This document shows, one piece after another, positions 12,553 through 26,135 of a DNA stretch of 64,000 nucleotides. Each line of letters opens with the position of its first letter. Within the stretch, counting starts at the first letter, position 1. The notes beneath the pieces were generated by a model that was given only the letters and a program-made list of their open reading frames with translations, was not told where the DNA came from and did no database searches. The DNA is from Hirudinaria manillensis (Eukaryota > Annelida > Clitellata > Hirudinida > Hirudinidae): assembly GCA_034509925.1 (NCBI GenBank), contig CM067536.1, forward strand, positions 6,738,501 to 6,802,500. The letters run 5' to 3'. The translations under genes were made by a program, and so were the position numbers.

Positions 12553-14370
12553 GTAATAATAATAATAAGTAGTAAGTGGAGCTTCAATGGTCTTTGTACT
12601 TTAATCATTCATAGGAGACCTTGTCGGTCTTCATTCTCACTTTCTTAGGACAACTAATTGGTTATCTTCAAAGGCCTCTTGTTTTAAATAATGAATGTTT
12701 GAATTTTGATTAAGTTACTCTGAAGAAGCTAATTTCATTTGGTCTCAGAGCAGCTTCATAACTGTCTGTTGAAAGGCTTTGATATTTGTAAAAATATTGG
12801 AAGATTTATTATATGAAAAGAAAGGACAGAGGATGCATATGATTTGTTGGCAAAGGCAAAAAAAAGTTGAAAGTGCGAAATGCATTCTGGCTTGAAGTGT
12901 GGTTTGTCACTCACATGTGGTGGTGGTAAGATATCATGGCTGCACAAGATGGGTTGTCGTTATTGTTATGTTAAGCTTGTTTCCATAAATGGTGTATAGC
13001 ACCACTTCATAGATATGGTTCCATGAGAGTCTGAGGACAATTCTTCATTGCAAAAATTTTCAGATGATGACACTTTTACATATTTTCTTTTAATCGTACT
13101 CCAACTTTTTCTTAAATTATCTACAAAACAGTGAGGCCTAATTAATGTTATTAATTTAAATTATTTAGTCTCACACTCTCTCTCCCATGACAATTCATAA
13201 ATTCCAGACCAGATCCATCACTTGAACAAGTTGAAAACCCACAGAACTTTATGTCAGGAAACTCATTTGAATAAAAAAATTATGACTCGCTAACAAAAGC
13301 AAAACATTCTGGCGAGAATCAGAGTTCTCCATGACTAGCTTCATGCAGATTTCCACAGCTGGTTGGTTGGATCATCAGTGCTTGCTAATTGGTTGAACTT
13401 TGCATTCTGTTTAACAATCAGGCCTTGTGCTTGTTCTGGGTAACTCCAGAATAGGAGACAGGAATGCATTGAGTACTTTTATATTATTTACCAATATCTG
13501 ATGGATCAGTCTAAACCTGGAATGGAATCTTGTTCTCATTTGCCGCTTCTTCAGTCGTTCCATCCTGGATAAGGATTGGAGTGGAAGGATTCAGTATGTT
13601 ATGAGATGAAGAAAACAGATTACAAGAAAAATTCATAAAATTTTCCACAGTATTATCACTGCAGGCATGCCTAATTTTTCCAGGGATAGATTATTTTTTA
13701 ATTTTTGTTATTTTAAGCTCATTTGCCATCATCATAAGTCATCAAATGTGCAACAGATTGTCTGCAAAGTCTCAGAAAAAGTCCACTTAGTCACACTCTG
13801 ATATTATAAAGTTTTACATATTTTTTTTCTCTCTTGAAGATATTTTATTTTTATCAACAAATATTGACAAATATTTCTCTCTTAGAAAAAAAGAGAGCCA
13901 TTGATAGGCTTGATATTGGGAAATATTTTATTTTTTTGTACAAATCAGTAAAAAAGGTCGTCTTACATCCTCCTGGGTGCTTTTGATTATTTATTCTGAA
14001 AAGGAACCAGAATAGTCTTGTCTTAATTTCAAGAAAAGTATTTACAGTCTTCTATTCCTTATATTTGTTATATTTGTTTAAAAAATGCAAAAAAAAAAAC
14101 ATGCTTTATTCAAGCGAACGAGGTGACACTAAATATATTTTAAAGGAGTTTCAGTGGTTTCAAACTATTTTTAAAATTAAACATACATAGAATTTGGATA
14201 TGAACTGTTGGCTAGATTGTTATTGAGATTTGGCTCATTATTAATTTATTTGGTGTGTTGTTTAAAAAAAAAATTTTTAAATATGCTTTGCTTGGCTTGT
14301 CCTTTATTAAAGACATATTAATATTAATTTTCTCCTAACAATGGAAGCATGCTGATGATAATGCTGGTTG

Positions 14371-14401
<31 letters not shown>

Positions 14402-14508
14402 GGTGGTGATGATGATGATGATGGTGATGGTGATGATGATAGATCTTTTAAAGGCAAACCTGTTCCATCTTTTTGAAATACTAATAATAAATTATTATTA
14501 CTCTTAAC

Positions 14509-14561
<53 letters not shown>

Positions 14562-17500
14562 TGCAATAATATTACAATCCATGGAGATGAAGTTAATAAA
14601 ATTACTGCCTATCCATTAGTCTGCTTCTAAAAATTATTGTGACCGAGTTTATTATGGCATAATATTTTTTTTGTATGACTTTGAAGATGGCTAATGAATA
14701 TTTTCAAGCTTCACAGCAACTTGCAAAGTCAATGCGTGTTTTACATGCGTGATGGGCTGATGGTGTTTTACAGAGCTCAAAGGTTGATGTGGTAAATTGT
14801 TTACATTGCAAAGTTGTGTACTTTCCAATACTAATACCAAAGCCTGTATGCTGCTAATTCTTTGTGTCATCATCATTTTCCAGTTGCATAAGTTATAGGC
14901 ACCTTAGGCACTCACTCACTCACTCACTCACTCACTCACTCACTCACTCACTCACTCACTCACTCACTCACTCACTCACCCGTTACATCTTGTTTGTTGA
15001 TTTAATTATTAGTTAAAGTTTTTTTATAATTTGTATAATAATGTGTTTTGTTGAGTTCATTTAGGATAGAAATTAACCTCTGTTAAATCTTTGCATATTT
15101 AATGTTCTAATATTAGCAACACCAGATACTTCAACTCTTCTTATGCCTTTTGACCTTCAGGAATCCTTTTAAGTTTATTTAGCCTTGATCAAATAACCAA
15201 CCCAAGGATGATATATCAACCTTTATATAAATATATATATACATACATATACATACATGTGTTATTATACATATACATATATGTATGTATATATATATTA
15301 ATAACAGTTTTGTCTTCAATTTTATTTGCACATTTCCTTATTTATTGCTGAAAAAATTGCTTTGTAGGATAAATTTATTGCTAATTTAATAAAACTATTT
15401 TTAACAATTTCGTGACATTCTCTGCCATTAATTGTTAAATTGGCAATCAAACATTTCAGTCCAACAGAACATTGAACGAGTCAATAAGCCACGAGTGAGA
15501 TGTGCAAATATTTGATGCAAATGACCTTGAACTAACAAGGAATTGTGGGGGGAGAGAGATCATCAGTTGCAATTTAAAGTGATAGGAATACCTGGCAATA
15601 AATTGATTGCTTTTAATGCAACTGGTTGTTAGAGGCTTCCTGGCAAATGATGTTTATTTGATTTTGTTTATGGCTTCTCTAGCCGGTCAATTATGCTTTC
15701 AAGAAGAGCCTGACGATGAGAAATAATAGCCATTTTCGTAATGCATTTCGTGGGGTCTGAATTATCCCTGATTTTTAATAATAATTTTGACATTTAGAAA
15801 GGAAATATGTGATCGCATAATTTTTCAAAAGCTTTGTCTCACAATGTCTCAAACGAGCCAGTGAATTGAAACATAAAACATTAGGAATTATCACAACTGT
15901 AGATAAACTATACGTTGCTAATTGCCAACTGTTTGTGGTTGGTTTCAGATTTTTATTGAAGATTTATTATAAATGTTTCAGAAATTGTTTCTGATTTGAC
16001 AAACTTGATGTGTCAGCACTCACTTGATGGTGATGAAAAGAGTACTAATTATAATATGATATTATTATTATTATTATTATTATATTATTATTATTATCAT
16101 TATCATCATCATCATCATATAATGTTGTTGAACATGATTAATGGTTATTCAGGTATGACCAGAGATGATCTCTTCAACACGAACGCATCCGTTGTTAGGG
16201 ATCTGAGTGATGCTGTGGCCAAATATTGTCCTGGTGCAATACTCTGCATCATTTCTGACCCTGTGAGTTTTTGATTAAAAGTTAATTTATGTTCTGAGAT
16301 TTTATTCTATTCCAGCTATTTCTCTAAAAAGGACAAATTAATAAAAATAAAAGTTTTATTAGTCTGGTTCTATTAAAATGTACTCAGTCTGTCTGTCTAT
16401 AATTGAATAATCACAAAAATGAAATGAAAAAAAAATTCTCTCTTCTGGTTTAAAAAAGTTACTAAAAAGAGAATATTGGCATTGGTGTTTTATGTTAAGA
16501 ACAGGTTACTAACCTTTACGAGTCTTATTTCGTTAGCTTATTATTGAATTACGCACAATGGCGGTAGGAGAAACTGGATTTTGTTTGTTATTGAACAAAA
16601 ACAAGAAGTTCAGAATCTGGACCACCATTTTAAATTGGATGTCAGTTGATTTTGAATGTCTAAGCTGTTACTAAGCTGTTGCTTAACTGTTATCATGTTA
16701 AGGACTGCACTATCAGTAGTGCTTGTAGTAGTTTTAATATTTCTCATAATTCTTTTATTTTAGGTTTAGGTTTTGATTTTTATTAATTATTTATTAATGC
16801 TGTGATGATGTTATTCAAATAGTACAATATGCAAATCAGTGATCAGTTTATTTATAAATAAATATGTTAAATGGAATTTAAAAATAAAATTCTTAATGAG
16901 GTAAAATGAAAGAAATTTCTGCCAGCATAATGTTGTCAAATTAATGTGAAACAAAAGTTGAGTAGGTTATAATTTTTTAAGGGCAGACTGATGTGGTGTC
17001 TTTTATGACAAGGAGATAGATTTTTAAAAAATGGAAAAAAGGTTTTCTTGGTATTTTTAATTAATAACAATTATTAACAATTATTCTTCACTCAGGACAC
17101 AAAGAGAATTTTTGAGAAAAATTTTTAAAGGCATTATTTAGAGTAATGCAGAAGAATTAGTGTTGGAAAATCAAACTGCAAAAAACTCAGCAGATATCAT
17201 GCTCCTGACAGCTCCAAGGGCTGCTACAGATGGAAAGAGTTTAAAGCTATTAATATGAGATCATTTATTAAAAAATAAAAAAGAAAAAGAAAGAAATATT
17301 TTTTAAAAATGACTTCAAAATGTGGCAAGATTGTTACCATGTCGCTTCTGATATTATGGCTAAATTTAGAGCTTCCTTACAGATTGTGGGGACAATTGTT
17401 TAGTTTTTAATGAATATTCATGTCCTTTTTATGCTCTGCTTATCTGAAGCCTCCATGATGGTGTTTGTTTACAATGTGAGAAACACGAGCCCATCAAAAC

Positions 17501-19841
17501 AACTGGATGTTCTTGTGACCTTCACACGTTTAACAAGAATTTGAGATAACTATATCTCCATAACTAAGCTAATTGCTAGTTAGGTATTAGCTAACGATAA
17601 TTATTCGTCAATCGTTATTCTCCAATTATTAAACTACTTTGATTATTTTGGATTTAATTTTAACTCTGCAATTATAATGTCCGTCGCAGATCAATTCGAC
17701 AGTTCCGATAGCCAGCGAGGTATTCATACACAGGGGAGTTTATGACCCCAAAAGGATATTTGGGGTGACCATGCTGGATGTTGTCAGAGCAAACACCTTT
17801 ATAGCTCAAGCAAAGGTGAGGATTTTAAATGACTTAAAAAGCATATTTGTTGTTGTAAATATTATATTATATTGTATTATATTATATTATATTATATTAT
17901 ATTATATTATATTATAAAGTCTGTTGGTAATTCAAAAAGTGTATGTCTCTTTTTACAAAATGGTACAGGAATATGTACAAGATATGGATACAGGAATATG
18001 GACGCATCTGATTCATGATTTCAAGTGTACATCATAAAGGAATCATTTTGAGTTATATTACTAAATTAAATACTAAGTGAAAGATATTATTATCAAACTA
18101 TTATTATAAATTATATTAAGAATATATTATTTTAATTAAACTGGGTAGACTCCTCTTGAATGCTAGTTGTTGTAATTAATTTTTATGTTTCATATCATTT
18201 GAACTGCTCTCAAAGTCAAAAATATCTTCAGTAGCAGCTGATAATATAAATGATAATATGAATGATGATATGAATTATGATATCAGTTATGATATGAATG
18301 ATAATATGAATGATGATATGAGTTATGATATGAACTATAATATAACAAGAATTCATAGTTTGTTTACCTTGATTTAAAAACGCCAAACTTTGCCTTTGAA
18401 GCATCTGAAAGTGAAAGAGGACTGACAAGTATCGACTTGTTCTAAAAAAAAATTATTTAAAAAAAGTCAAATAAATAATTATATAAATAATTAATTAATT
18501 AAATTAATTCTTCTGCAATGAGAGACTCGTTTGAGAGAATCACGCTCTTGGTTAATGTTGAATTTAGTGAAATTTTCAAATTAACTTTCATAACTTGATG
18601 TTATTAGTTAGTGGAATAAAAAAAGAATTTATAATAACTTTTCTGCTTCATTTTAACTCCAACTAATATTGTTAATATCTCAACTTGGTATTATTATTAT
18701 TATTATTATCATCATCATCATCATTCTTTTCAGGGACTGAACGTTCACGACGTGAACTGCCCCGTGGTCGGGGGTCACTCGGGCGTGACCATCGTGCCCC
18801 TCATTTCCCAGTGTCAGCCATTCGTCTCCTTTCCTATGGTGAGAACTTTCAAAATTTTGGTTCCAATATATTTGCTGACTGCAAATTTAAATTTACAGGA
18901 GAAAATGCTGATCTTTGAGTTACTTTGAATCTTAAATTCAAGACATAAACTAAGTTTTGATGTTGTTGTTTAATGTGATATTCTGTGGTTCAAATCCAGA
19001 GGTTTCCTAGGGTCATCATCATCATCATCACCTTCATTATCATTGGTATTGCATGATATGCTGTAGTATGAGTTTGATATGATGTTCAGCTGATTTCAGT
19101 GAGTAATTTGCTTTCAAGTTGCACAAAAACATCTGCTGTTGTTGTTGTTGTTGCTGGTGATGATGATGATGATGATGATGTCATCAGGGTGACTCAACCG
19201 TGATAAATTTATTAAAAATTAAATCAATTGAATGGCCTCGCTTGATTGATTTATGGGTGTTTTATTTTTGTATTCATTCATTCTTTCATAAAAATTGAAT
19301 CATGGCAACATTGCCATTTGTTCAATAATCTATTGTTTCAGAGTTATTCATCTGACATTTACTTAATAGTAATAATAATAATAATAGTGTAATATAATGA
19401 TAATTATTATAATCATAATATTTGAATAAATTATGTTAATTTTCTGTGATAATTAAGCAAATATTTGTACCTTTTAAAACGCTTGTGGCACGAATTCAAT
19501 CCCAATTCAATGTAATTGTATTCCTTCCTTCCTTCAAACAGGAGGAGCGCATCGCCATGACGACGAGGATTCAAAAGGCTGGCACTGAGGTGGTGGAGGC
19601 CAAGGCTGGAAATGTAAGCGAATGTTTACGAGTCAATTACACGCGTCTCTCGAATGTTTACTTAACCAATTAATTAATTTATTATTAGAGTAATGGTTTT
19701 TAGATTTAATTAATTAAATTTAATTAGATTGAATTAAATATTAATGATAGATTTGATTATTAATATTAATAATTTTCAATTTTTTAATTATTAAAGGTTG
19801 TTATTATTATTGTTGTTATTATTATTATTATTGTTGTTATT

Positions 19842-19872
<31 letters not shown>

Positions 19873-20244
19873 CTATATTGCTTGCATTGCAAGGGTTCAG
19901 CCACACTGTCAATGGCTTATGCCGGAAGTCAGTTTGTGAATTCTGTCCTGGAAGCACTGCAGGGTGAAACGGGCATCGTGGAATGCGCTTACGTCAGGTC
20001 CGAGCAGACGGAAGCAAAATACTTTGCAACGCCCATACTTCTCGGGGTGGGCCATGCTTTTTGTTTTTCTACTTTAGTGAACTTTTGTTTACGATTATAA
20101 TATTTGATGACGATTATGATGACGATGATGATGATGATGATGACGATGATGATGGTAGTGATGATGGCCAATACCAGTTGAAATGATTGAGAAGGGGGGG
20201 CTGAACTTTTTATTTATGATTATAATATTTGACGATGATGGTAG

Positions 20245-20275
<31 letters not shown>

Positions 20276-21391
20276 GGTGATGATGATGATGGTGGTGGTG
20301 ATGATGATGGTGGTGGTGATGATGATGGTAGTGATGATGGCCAATGTTAGTTGAAATGGTTGAGAAGGAGATGAAAGTGATGGTAACAACATGTGGTGGA
20401 GGTTGCTTGGAGATGCCCGCACTGCTGACAATGCAACATGTTTTATGACGTGCGGTTAACATAAACAAAACCTCTAGCAAACGGTTTTCACCGCAAATCT
20501 GTCGCGGAACTTTGCAGAGAACTTTGCAGTTTCGAGAGTGATTTGTTTAACAACACTTGAGAATTTTAAGATGAAAAAGATTTTATTTTTGTTTTTTATA
20601 ATGTTTTTATTCCCAAATTTTCCCAAATAATTTTGCCTCAAAAAAAAACCCCAACAGCAGGGTCTTTGAAATAGGCAAAAAAAGGATGGATGGATGGATA
20701 GATAGATGGATGAATATCATTTATTTATACTGAGAGTATTGAATTTTGCATTTTGGGATTTTTTTCAATCTGTGTTGCTTGCATCATGATCGTTATCATC
20801 ATTAACATCATCATCATCAAAGCCATTGTCAGTTTGCCTTTTGATTGATATACAAAGATTTGCTAAATGATTTTGCATCCTAGCTCGACACTTCACGAGC
20901 ATCTCTTTACTAATTACACGTTAAATGGTTGTCAAATATAAAAAATATTAAAGTTTATTATAAAATTATTAAAGTTTATTATAACATTATTAAAGTTTAT
21001 TATAAAATTATTAAAGTTATTGTAAAAATATTAAGGTTTATTACAAAAATAAAAAATTAAGAAGATGGTGGGCATCGTCGTGCTGTTACTGCTGTTGATG
21101 ATGATGATGTTGGAGCTGCTGATGTTGGATGTTGGGATACTCGCCCTTCAACAGACCCCCGTTTTCCCTGTCTATTAAAGTTTATTATAAAAATATAAAA
21201 CTTTATTATAAAAAATATTAAACTTGTTGTGACTATATTTATCATTGCAGAAAAATGGAATCGAGAAGAACTTTGGGATGGGCAAAACAATCGACTTTGA
21301 AGTCAACTTGATCAAGCAGGCCGTGCCCGAACTTCAGAAGAACATCAAGAAGGGCGAGGAGTATCTGATCAAGAATCCTCTCACGGATTGA
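9813..21391 (+). CDS. MDH2: Malate dehydrogenase, mitochondrial (353 aa)
   Basis: Nine exons: 9813-9914, 11011-11124, 11244-11382, 16153-16262, 17690-17815, 18734-18838, 19542-19613, 19894-20046 and 21251-21391 (1062 nt). The enzyme interconverts malate and oxaloacetate with NAD in the mitochondrial matrix (TCA cycle, malate-aspartate shuttle). Exon 1 encodes an Arg/Ser-rich targeting peptide. Exon 2 has the NAD-binding loop [15 protein letters not shown]. Exons 3 and 4 carry the substrate loop [16 protein letters not shown]. Exon 5 has [13 protein letters not shown] with the catalytic Asp and a substrate Arg, and exon 6 has [13 protein letters not shown] with the catalytic His. The C-terminus ([12 protein letters not shown]) fits. 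Length is close to the family norm (about 340 aa). Intron 3 (11383-16152) is 4.8 kb and rich in simple repeats. Confidence 0.96.
12521..12568. repeat. AAT trinucleotide array in MDH2 intron 3
   Basis: About 16 nearly perfect AAT units with one AGT interruption, inside the largest MDH2 intron. Confidence 0.85.
14367..14440. repeat. GAT/GGT compound trinucleotide array
   Basis: Alternating runs of GAT and GGT in MDH2 intron 3, followed 70 bp downstream by an ATT array (14510-14560). Confidence 0.85.
14510..14560. repeat. ATT trinucleotide array
   Basis: About 17 uninterrupted ATT units in MDH2 intron 3. Confidence 0.9.
14909..14979. repeat. CACT tetranucleotide array
   Basis: About 17 units of CACT in MDH2 intron 3. 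The same motif as its complement (GAGT) recurs at 57325-57420, near the calmodulin-like gene. Confidence 0.9.
15223..15300. repeat. ATAT/ATAC dinucleotide-type tract
   Basis: Alternating TA and CA steps with a central dyad: the left half reads ATATACATAC and the right half carries its complement. It could extrude as a hairpin. Confidence 0.7.
16062..16120. repeat. ATT array just upstream of MDH2 exon 4
   Basis: ATT units followed by ATC units end about 30 nt before the acceptor of exon 4 (16153). See the finding on repeats next to splice acceptors. Confidence 0.85.
17861..17917. repeat. TATTA pentanucleotide array in MDH2 intron 5
   Basis: About 11 units of the same pentamer that forms the long array at 60479-60803. 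It starts about 45 nt after exon 5. Confidence 0.9.
18238..18352. repeat. ATGATATGA-type degenerate tandem repeat
   Basis: Variants of GATAATATGAAT and GATGATATGA repeat through about 115 bp of MDH2 intron 5. Read on the minus strand they form an Ile-His-rich pseudo-frame, which I do not consider a gene. Confidence 0.75.
19798..19871. repeat. TTA/TTG trinucleotide array upstream of MDH2 exon 8
   Basis: About 24 units of TTA with TTG variants on the sense strand, ending 22 nt before the exon 8 acceptor. Confidence 0.85.
20087..20372. repeat. Tandem duplication containing GAT arrays in MDH2 intron 8
   Basis: Two copies of a block that starts near ACGATTATAATATTTGA, runs through GAT/GGT arrays and ends in GATGGCCAAT followed by TTGAAATG and TTGAGAAGG. 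Copy one is about 20087-20203 and copy two about 20213-20372. The second is longer because its array has expanded. Confidence 0.8.
20944..21230. repeat. ATTAAAGTTTATTATAAAA tandem repeat split by a GC-richer insert
   Basis: Four to five copies of a roughly 19-bp unit lie at 20944-21056 and two more at 21175-21230. Between them is a 115-bp block (21060-21174) of higher GC with GAT/CTG triplets. The repeat resumes in register afterwards, which suggests insertion into, or capture by, the array. Confidence 0.75.
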
Positions 21392-22932
21392 CGTCGCTTT
21401 TAGAAGAGTTTCGAATGCGTTCTGCCGACGGAGACTAGTTTTGCTTCTTGAAAATGAACTCGCAGGAGATATATACGAATGATACAAAGAGATCGATTTG
21501 AATGCATGTCTAGCTAATACGTGTCAGTCTTTTGGAACCGATTTTGAAATTGAACTCCTCAGTCAGACTCTTGGCGTCGTCCGGCTTCCATAGACGTTCT
21601 GCGTGAGCTTTGTTCAAAGTCGGGGTGCTATCCGTCTATTGTCGTTTGTCGATCGTCACGAGCCGTTCGGACGCACCTTTCTTTTGTAAAGGCCTTTTTT
21701 TTTGTCTATGTCACTTTAGTATTCCTGACGATGTTATGTTGTGATAGAATCCTGTCGTTACCTGATATGTACTGCACATTATCTGCTGATTGACTTCGTC
21801 TAAGACCATCAATCCATCGATCGGAAATCAAGATTTATTTAGTGCGTTACATGCGTGCCTTTTTATATCAAGAGAAGCATAATTTTTGTTCCTAGATGGA
21901 GTTTTGCTGGCATTGTTTGAATGTTTTTGGGGAATTCAAAGAAAAAAAGTTCAACTTTCAAGACTTTTTTGTTCATTTGTTTGTGTGTTGTTGTTGTAGT
22001 CGTGGAAAGGATGAAAAAATAATATCGAGTTGGGGATTATTTCTTGAAAAGAACAACATTTTTATCAGATTTATACGGGGGACATTTGATGTAAATAACT
22101 TTTACCAAGAAGCGAAGTGCAAGGTTTGAAAGTAATAATTAGGATCTAGTAGGATTGGGTTTAGCGGTTGTACGCCTCATTGTGTTCAAGTAAATGCGTC
22201 TAGTTCATCTTCATACGTTGGCTTTAGGATCGCTTATCCTGGCACTCCTTCCAAAAATGGAAGTGTGAACTAGATAATGGACGAGACGCTTCCAATCTGG
22301 CAAACATTGATATGAGATACCATCCAAATCGTCTGGCGTTTTGTCTTCTGGAGAATATTAATGTTATGACGAAGTTAGGTAGGTGGAAAATGCATTCGTT
22401 AGAGGAATTTTTCAGATCAGCTGTGGTTCACAGGTGCAGAAATCTGCAGAAAAACACTATTTTATTATTGTCTGCTGTTTATTTGAAGATTTTTAGTGGC
22501 TCGATTTCCTACCTTCTAAATTGGATTAGCTAATTATTTGATTTCTTTTAATTGTATTGGATGAAACTAGAATCCGTTGGACTTCCGTTCTTAGAAAAAA
22601 TAAAATTTTGTGATGATTAGTTTAATCAAAAAATGACTATTTATATAATTTAAATATTTTTTTTATAAAGAATACTTTTTTGATAAGCAAATTGATACCT
22701 TCAGTTGTCGAATTATCTTTGACAACGTGACCTATATTGGCTTACCGAGGCCACGTATTATTTTCTTACATTGGAGACCCGATTATTTTGTTGAAGTATG
22801 TCGGTTTTATTGTTCCCGAATTTAATAAATTTTGTTTCAATAAAGATAATTTCGCAATAAAACGCTTATTCATTCTGTCATCTCTAACAGACACCAACTT
22901 GTCTGCAGGGTTGATTCTCATTACCGGAGACA
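21392..22932. other. MDH2 3' untranslated region and COPB1 5' flank
   Basis: The left part is probably MDH2 3' untranslated sequence; a possible polyadenylation signal AATAAA lies at 22599-22604. The right part leads to COPB1. A splice-acceptor-like CTGCAG just upstream of the ATG (22905-22910) suggests a spliced 5' untranslated region. Frames of 70-86 codons here have no recognisable motifs. Confidence 0.5.
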
Positions 22933-25900
22933 ATGTTTGGCTACAACACGAATGCCGCAGAACAGCCTTGCTTCACTCTGATAAACATTCCGAATGATTC
23001 GGACATGCCAAGTGAAGCACAGCTTAGACATGAATTAGGTTATCAAGTTTAAGCTATTGCGAAAAAACTGTGGTTAATGAACATCAATAGCTTACCTGAA
23101 CGTTTTATAACAGAACATGGAGACATCAAGACCAAAACAGAGGCTCTAAAGAAGCTCATTCAATTGATTCTGAATGGGGAAAAGATGCAGTCATTGTTAA
23201 TGATTGTCATCAGATTTGTCATGCCCATTCAAGATCACACCATCAAGAAGTTACTTCTTGTATTCTGGGAAATTGTCCCAAAGTATTCCAATGATGGCAA
23301 AATGCTCCAGGAAATGATTCTTGTCTGTGATGCCTATAGAAAGGTTGCTCATTTGTGATGTTGCTGTCATTGATATCTGTTAACATTATTAACATAACAG
23401 CATTATTACCAAATGTGGGAAATAAGAAAGAGTCTATTGATAGTTTTAGAGATAGGCTACTCAAGATTTTCATTTTCCTATGAAAAATCAGAACCCATCT
23501 GTTCATTAACAGATGAATAAAATAATAATCTCCAAATTTAGGACTTGCAACACCCAAATGAATTCATAAGAGGATCTACTTTGAGGTTCCTATGCAAACT
23601 TAAGGAGCCAGAATTACTTGAGCCTCTGATGGCTCCTATCAAGACCTGTCTTGAACACAGGCATTCCTATGTCAGAAGGAATGCCGTTCTGGCCATCTAT
23701 ACCATCTACAGGTAGAGATTTTTTAAAAGAAATTATTATTTGTTATTAAATTATTAATGTTGGTATTATTATTGTTATTTATTACTGTAAATTTACATTA
23801 TTATTATTATTATTTGTTTAATGAATTTCACAGTGACTAATTTGCTTTTGATCTATTGTTAATTTCTGTAGGTAAGGTAAGACTGTTTTGATAGTAACAC
23901 TAAATTAGTTGTTAATAGATCTGATTGTTGTTTAACATTTCAGCCCCAGGTGCTTATCCGGGCACGTCTTTATTGCAGTTATTATTATTCATGTAATTGT
24001 TATAATAATATATTACCATTTTATTAATAAATCATTAAGTTTGGTTGATAAGTTTCATTTTTAATACAAAACTGATTATAGTACAATTTGTATCAACAAT
24101 GGTTGATAAGTTTTATTTATAGTACAAAACTAGTTATAGTACAAAAAGCAAATAACAACTTAGATTTGATGATTTGATTCATTCCTGTGATATTGGTGAA
24201 CACTGGAAAATTAATTTATAATTCCTTTAAAATCTCAATCACAAAGTGCACCTAAACATCACTGCAGTCCGTGTATGGAAAAATCGATAACACGACAACA
24301 AATGTCTGATAAAGATTATTAAAGAGTATTTATTTCGTTATTATTTTCGTCCTTATTCGTTATTGCCGTTAACCCCAATTGACCTCAGAAACTTCGAGTT
24401 CCTAATGCCCGATGCTCCAGAACTGATTGCCAATTATTTGGAGGGAGAGGCAGACGCATCTTGCAAGAGGAATGCTTTCATGATGCTCATCCATGCTGAT
24501 CAGGCACGTCTTCATTGCGTTTATTATTTGTATAATTGGTATTTAACTAATATTACCATTTTATTAATAATTCGTTAAGTTTGGTTGATTTGACATTGAG
24601 TGGACATCTTTCATTTTAATTTTTAAGGCTCCCCAAAAGAAATGTTTAAATACAATTATTATTTAATTAATTAATTAATTGAATAAATTAATAATAATAT
24701 TATTATTATTATTTTCATTGTGAAGTTGAATATAGATCCGCATAAATCATATTAAAAGTTATTGTAGCAAAACATATACTTATTACATTTCATAATACTC
24801 AGCTTCTTAACATTGCAGGAGAAGGCCCTGAATTACCTGAGCAGTTGCATTGACCAGGTGCACACCTTTGGAGACATACTTCAGCTGGTCATCGTGGAAC
24901 TCATTTACAAGGTTCACTTTCAAAGCTCGTTCTTTTTTTTTGTTCCCTCGGAAAATCCGCGACTCGTTTTGAGTTGCATTTTGTCGACGTGTCCGTTCCA
25001 ATAGTTCGGCATCTTTATTATTATTATTTTTTTTTATAATAATTCATTAAATGTGCTGCTTAATTGAGATATTTTGTTCTAGGTATTTGTTATTACTCTA
25101 TGTAGCTACTTGTATATAGCATCTACTGGTATAGCTACTTACATTATTACTGTATATTACTATTATCTACTGAGGTCTTGCATGAATTTTAATTAATTAA
25201 TTTATTTATTTATTAGTTAATTAACGATAATGACATTCGCTGTTCTCAGGTGTGCCATGCCAATCCGACAGAGAGGGCACGTTTCATACGCTGCATTTAC
25301 AACCTGCTCAACTCCTCGAGTCCTGCAGTGAGGTACGAGGCAGCAGGAACCCTGGTGACCTTGTCCAATGCCCCGACTGCCATCAAGGTCGGGTTAAATG
25401 CCTCGTCTGCGCCTTGTCCAGCGTCAATTATTTATTTATTTATTTATTTTTGTTATTAAACAAGTTAACTACATTAACTAGTATATATGAGTAAAGCTAA
25501 TAAAATAATAATTATTATTAAAAATAATTACAAATATTAATCAAATAAAATAATTGTTATTACTATTATTAAGATTTGCATTGCAAGCCATACATTCATT
25601 ATTTTCTTCTTTCTTTCGTTGCAGGCTGCTGCCCAGTGCTACATTGAATTGATAGTGAAGGAGAGTGATAACAATGTCAAGCTCATTGTCCTGGATAGAC
25701 TTATCGCTTTGAAGGACAATCCGGCACAGGAGAAGGTTCTCCAGGTAAGTCCAGAGAATCATTACTATGACTGCTATGACATGACGTGTATGTCAAGGCA
25801 TATGGCAACAGTGCCTCCAGTAACACATTTTGAATTCATGTTGTGGATGTTACTGGCATCTGATTAAAGGCCTTGGGAGATTTTGACCATTTTGATGGAA

Positions 25901-26104
25901 TACAAAATGTTATTTTGTCTGAGATTTGGTCTTAAACTTGTGTGTCATTTTCATCATAATTATCAAGCAATTGTTTCGCCAGGAACTTTCTATGGACATA
26001 TTGAGGGTGTTGAGTGCACCTGATCTTGAAGTCAGAAAGAAGACATTGAACCTGGCATTGGATCTTGTATCTTCAAGGAACGTGGAAGAGGTAGATCCAC
26101 CTGA

Positions 26105-26135
<31 letters not shown>

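Noticed and set aside
14909-14979. Regular short repeats considered as a CRISPR-like array
   Set aside because: Units are 4 bp without unique spacers and the DNA is eukaryotic; it is a microsatellite.
18228-18428. Ile-His-rich minus-strand frame resembling a repeat protein
   Set aside because: It reads a degenerate tandem repeat inside an MDH2 intron and has no motif.
20210-20480. His-rich and Thr/Ile-rich minus-strand frames
   Set aside because: They are translations of GAT/GGT arrays in MDH2 intron 8.
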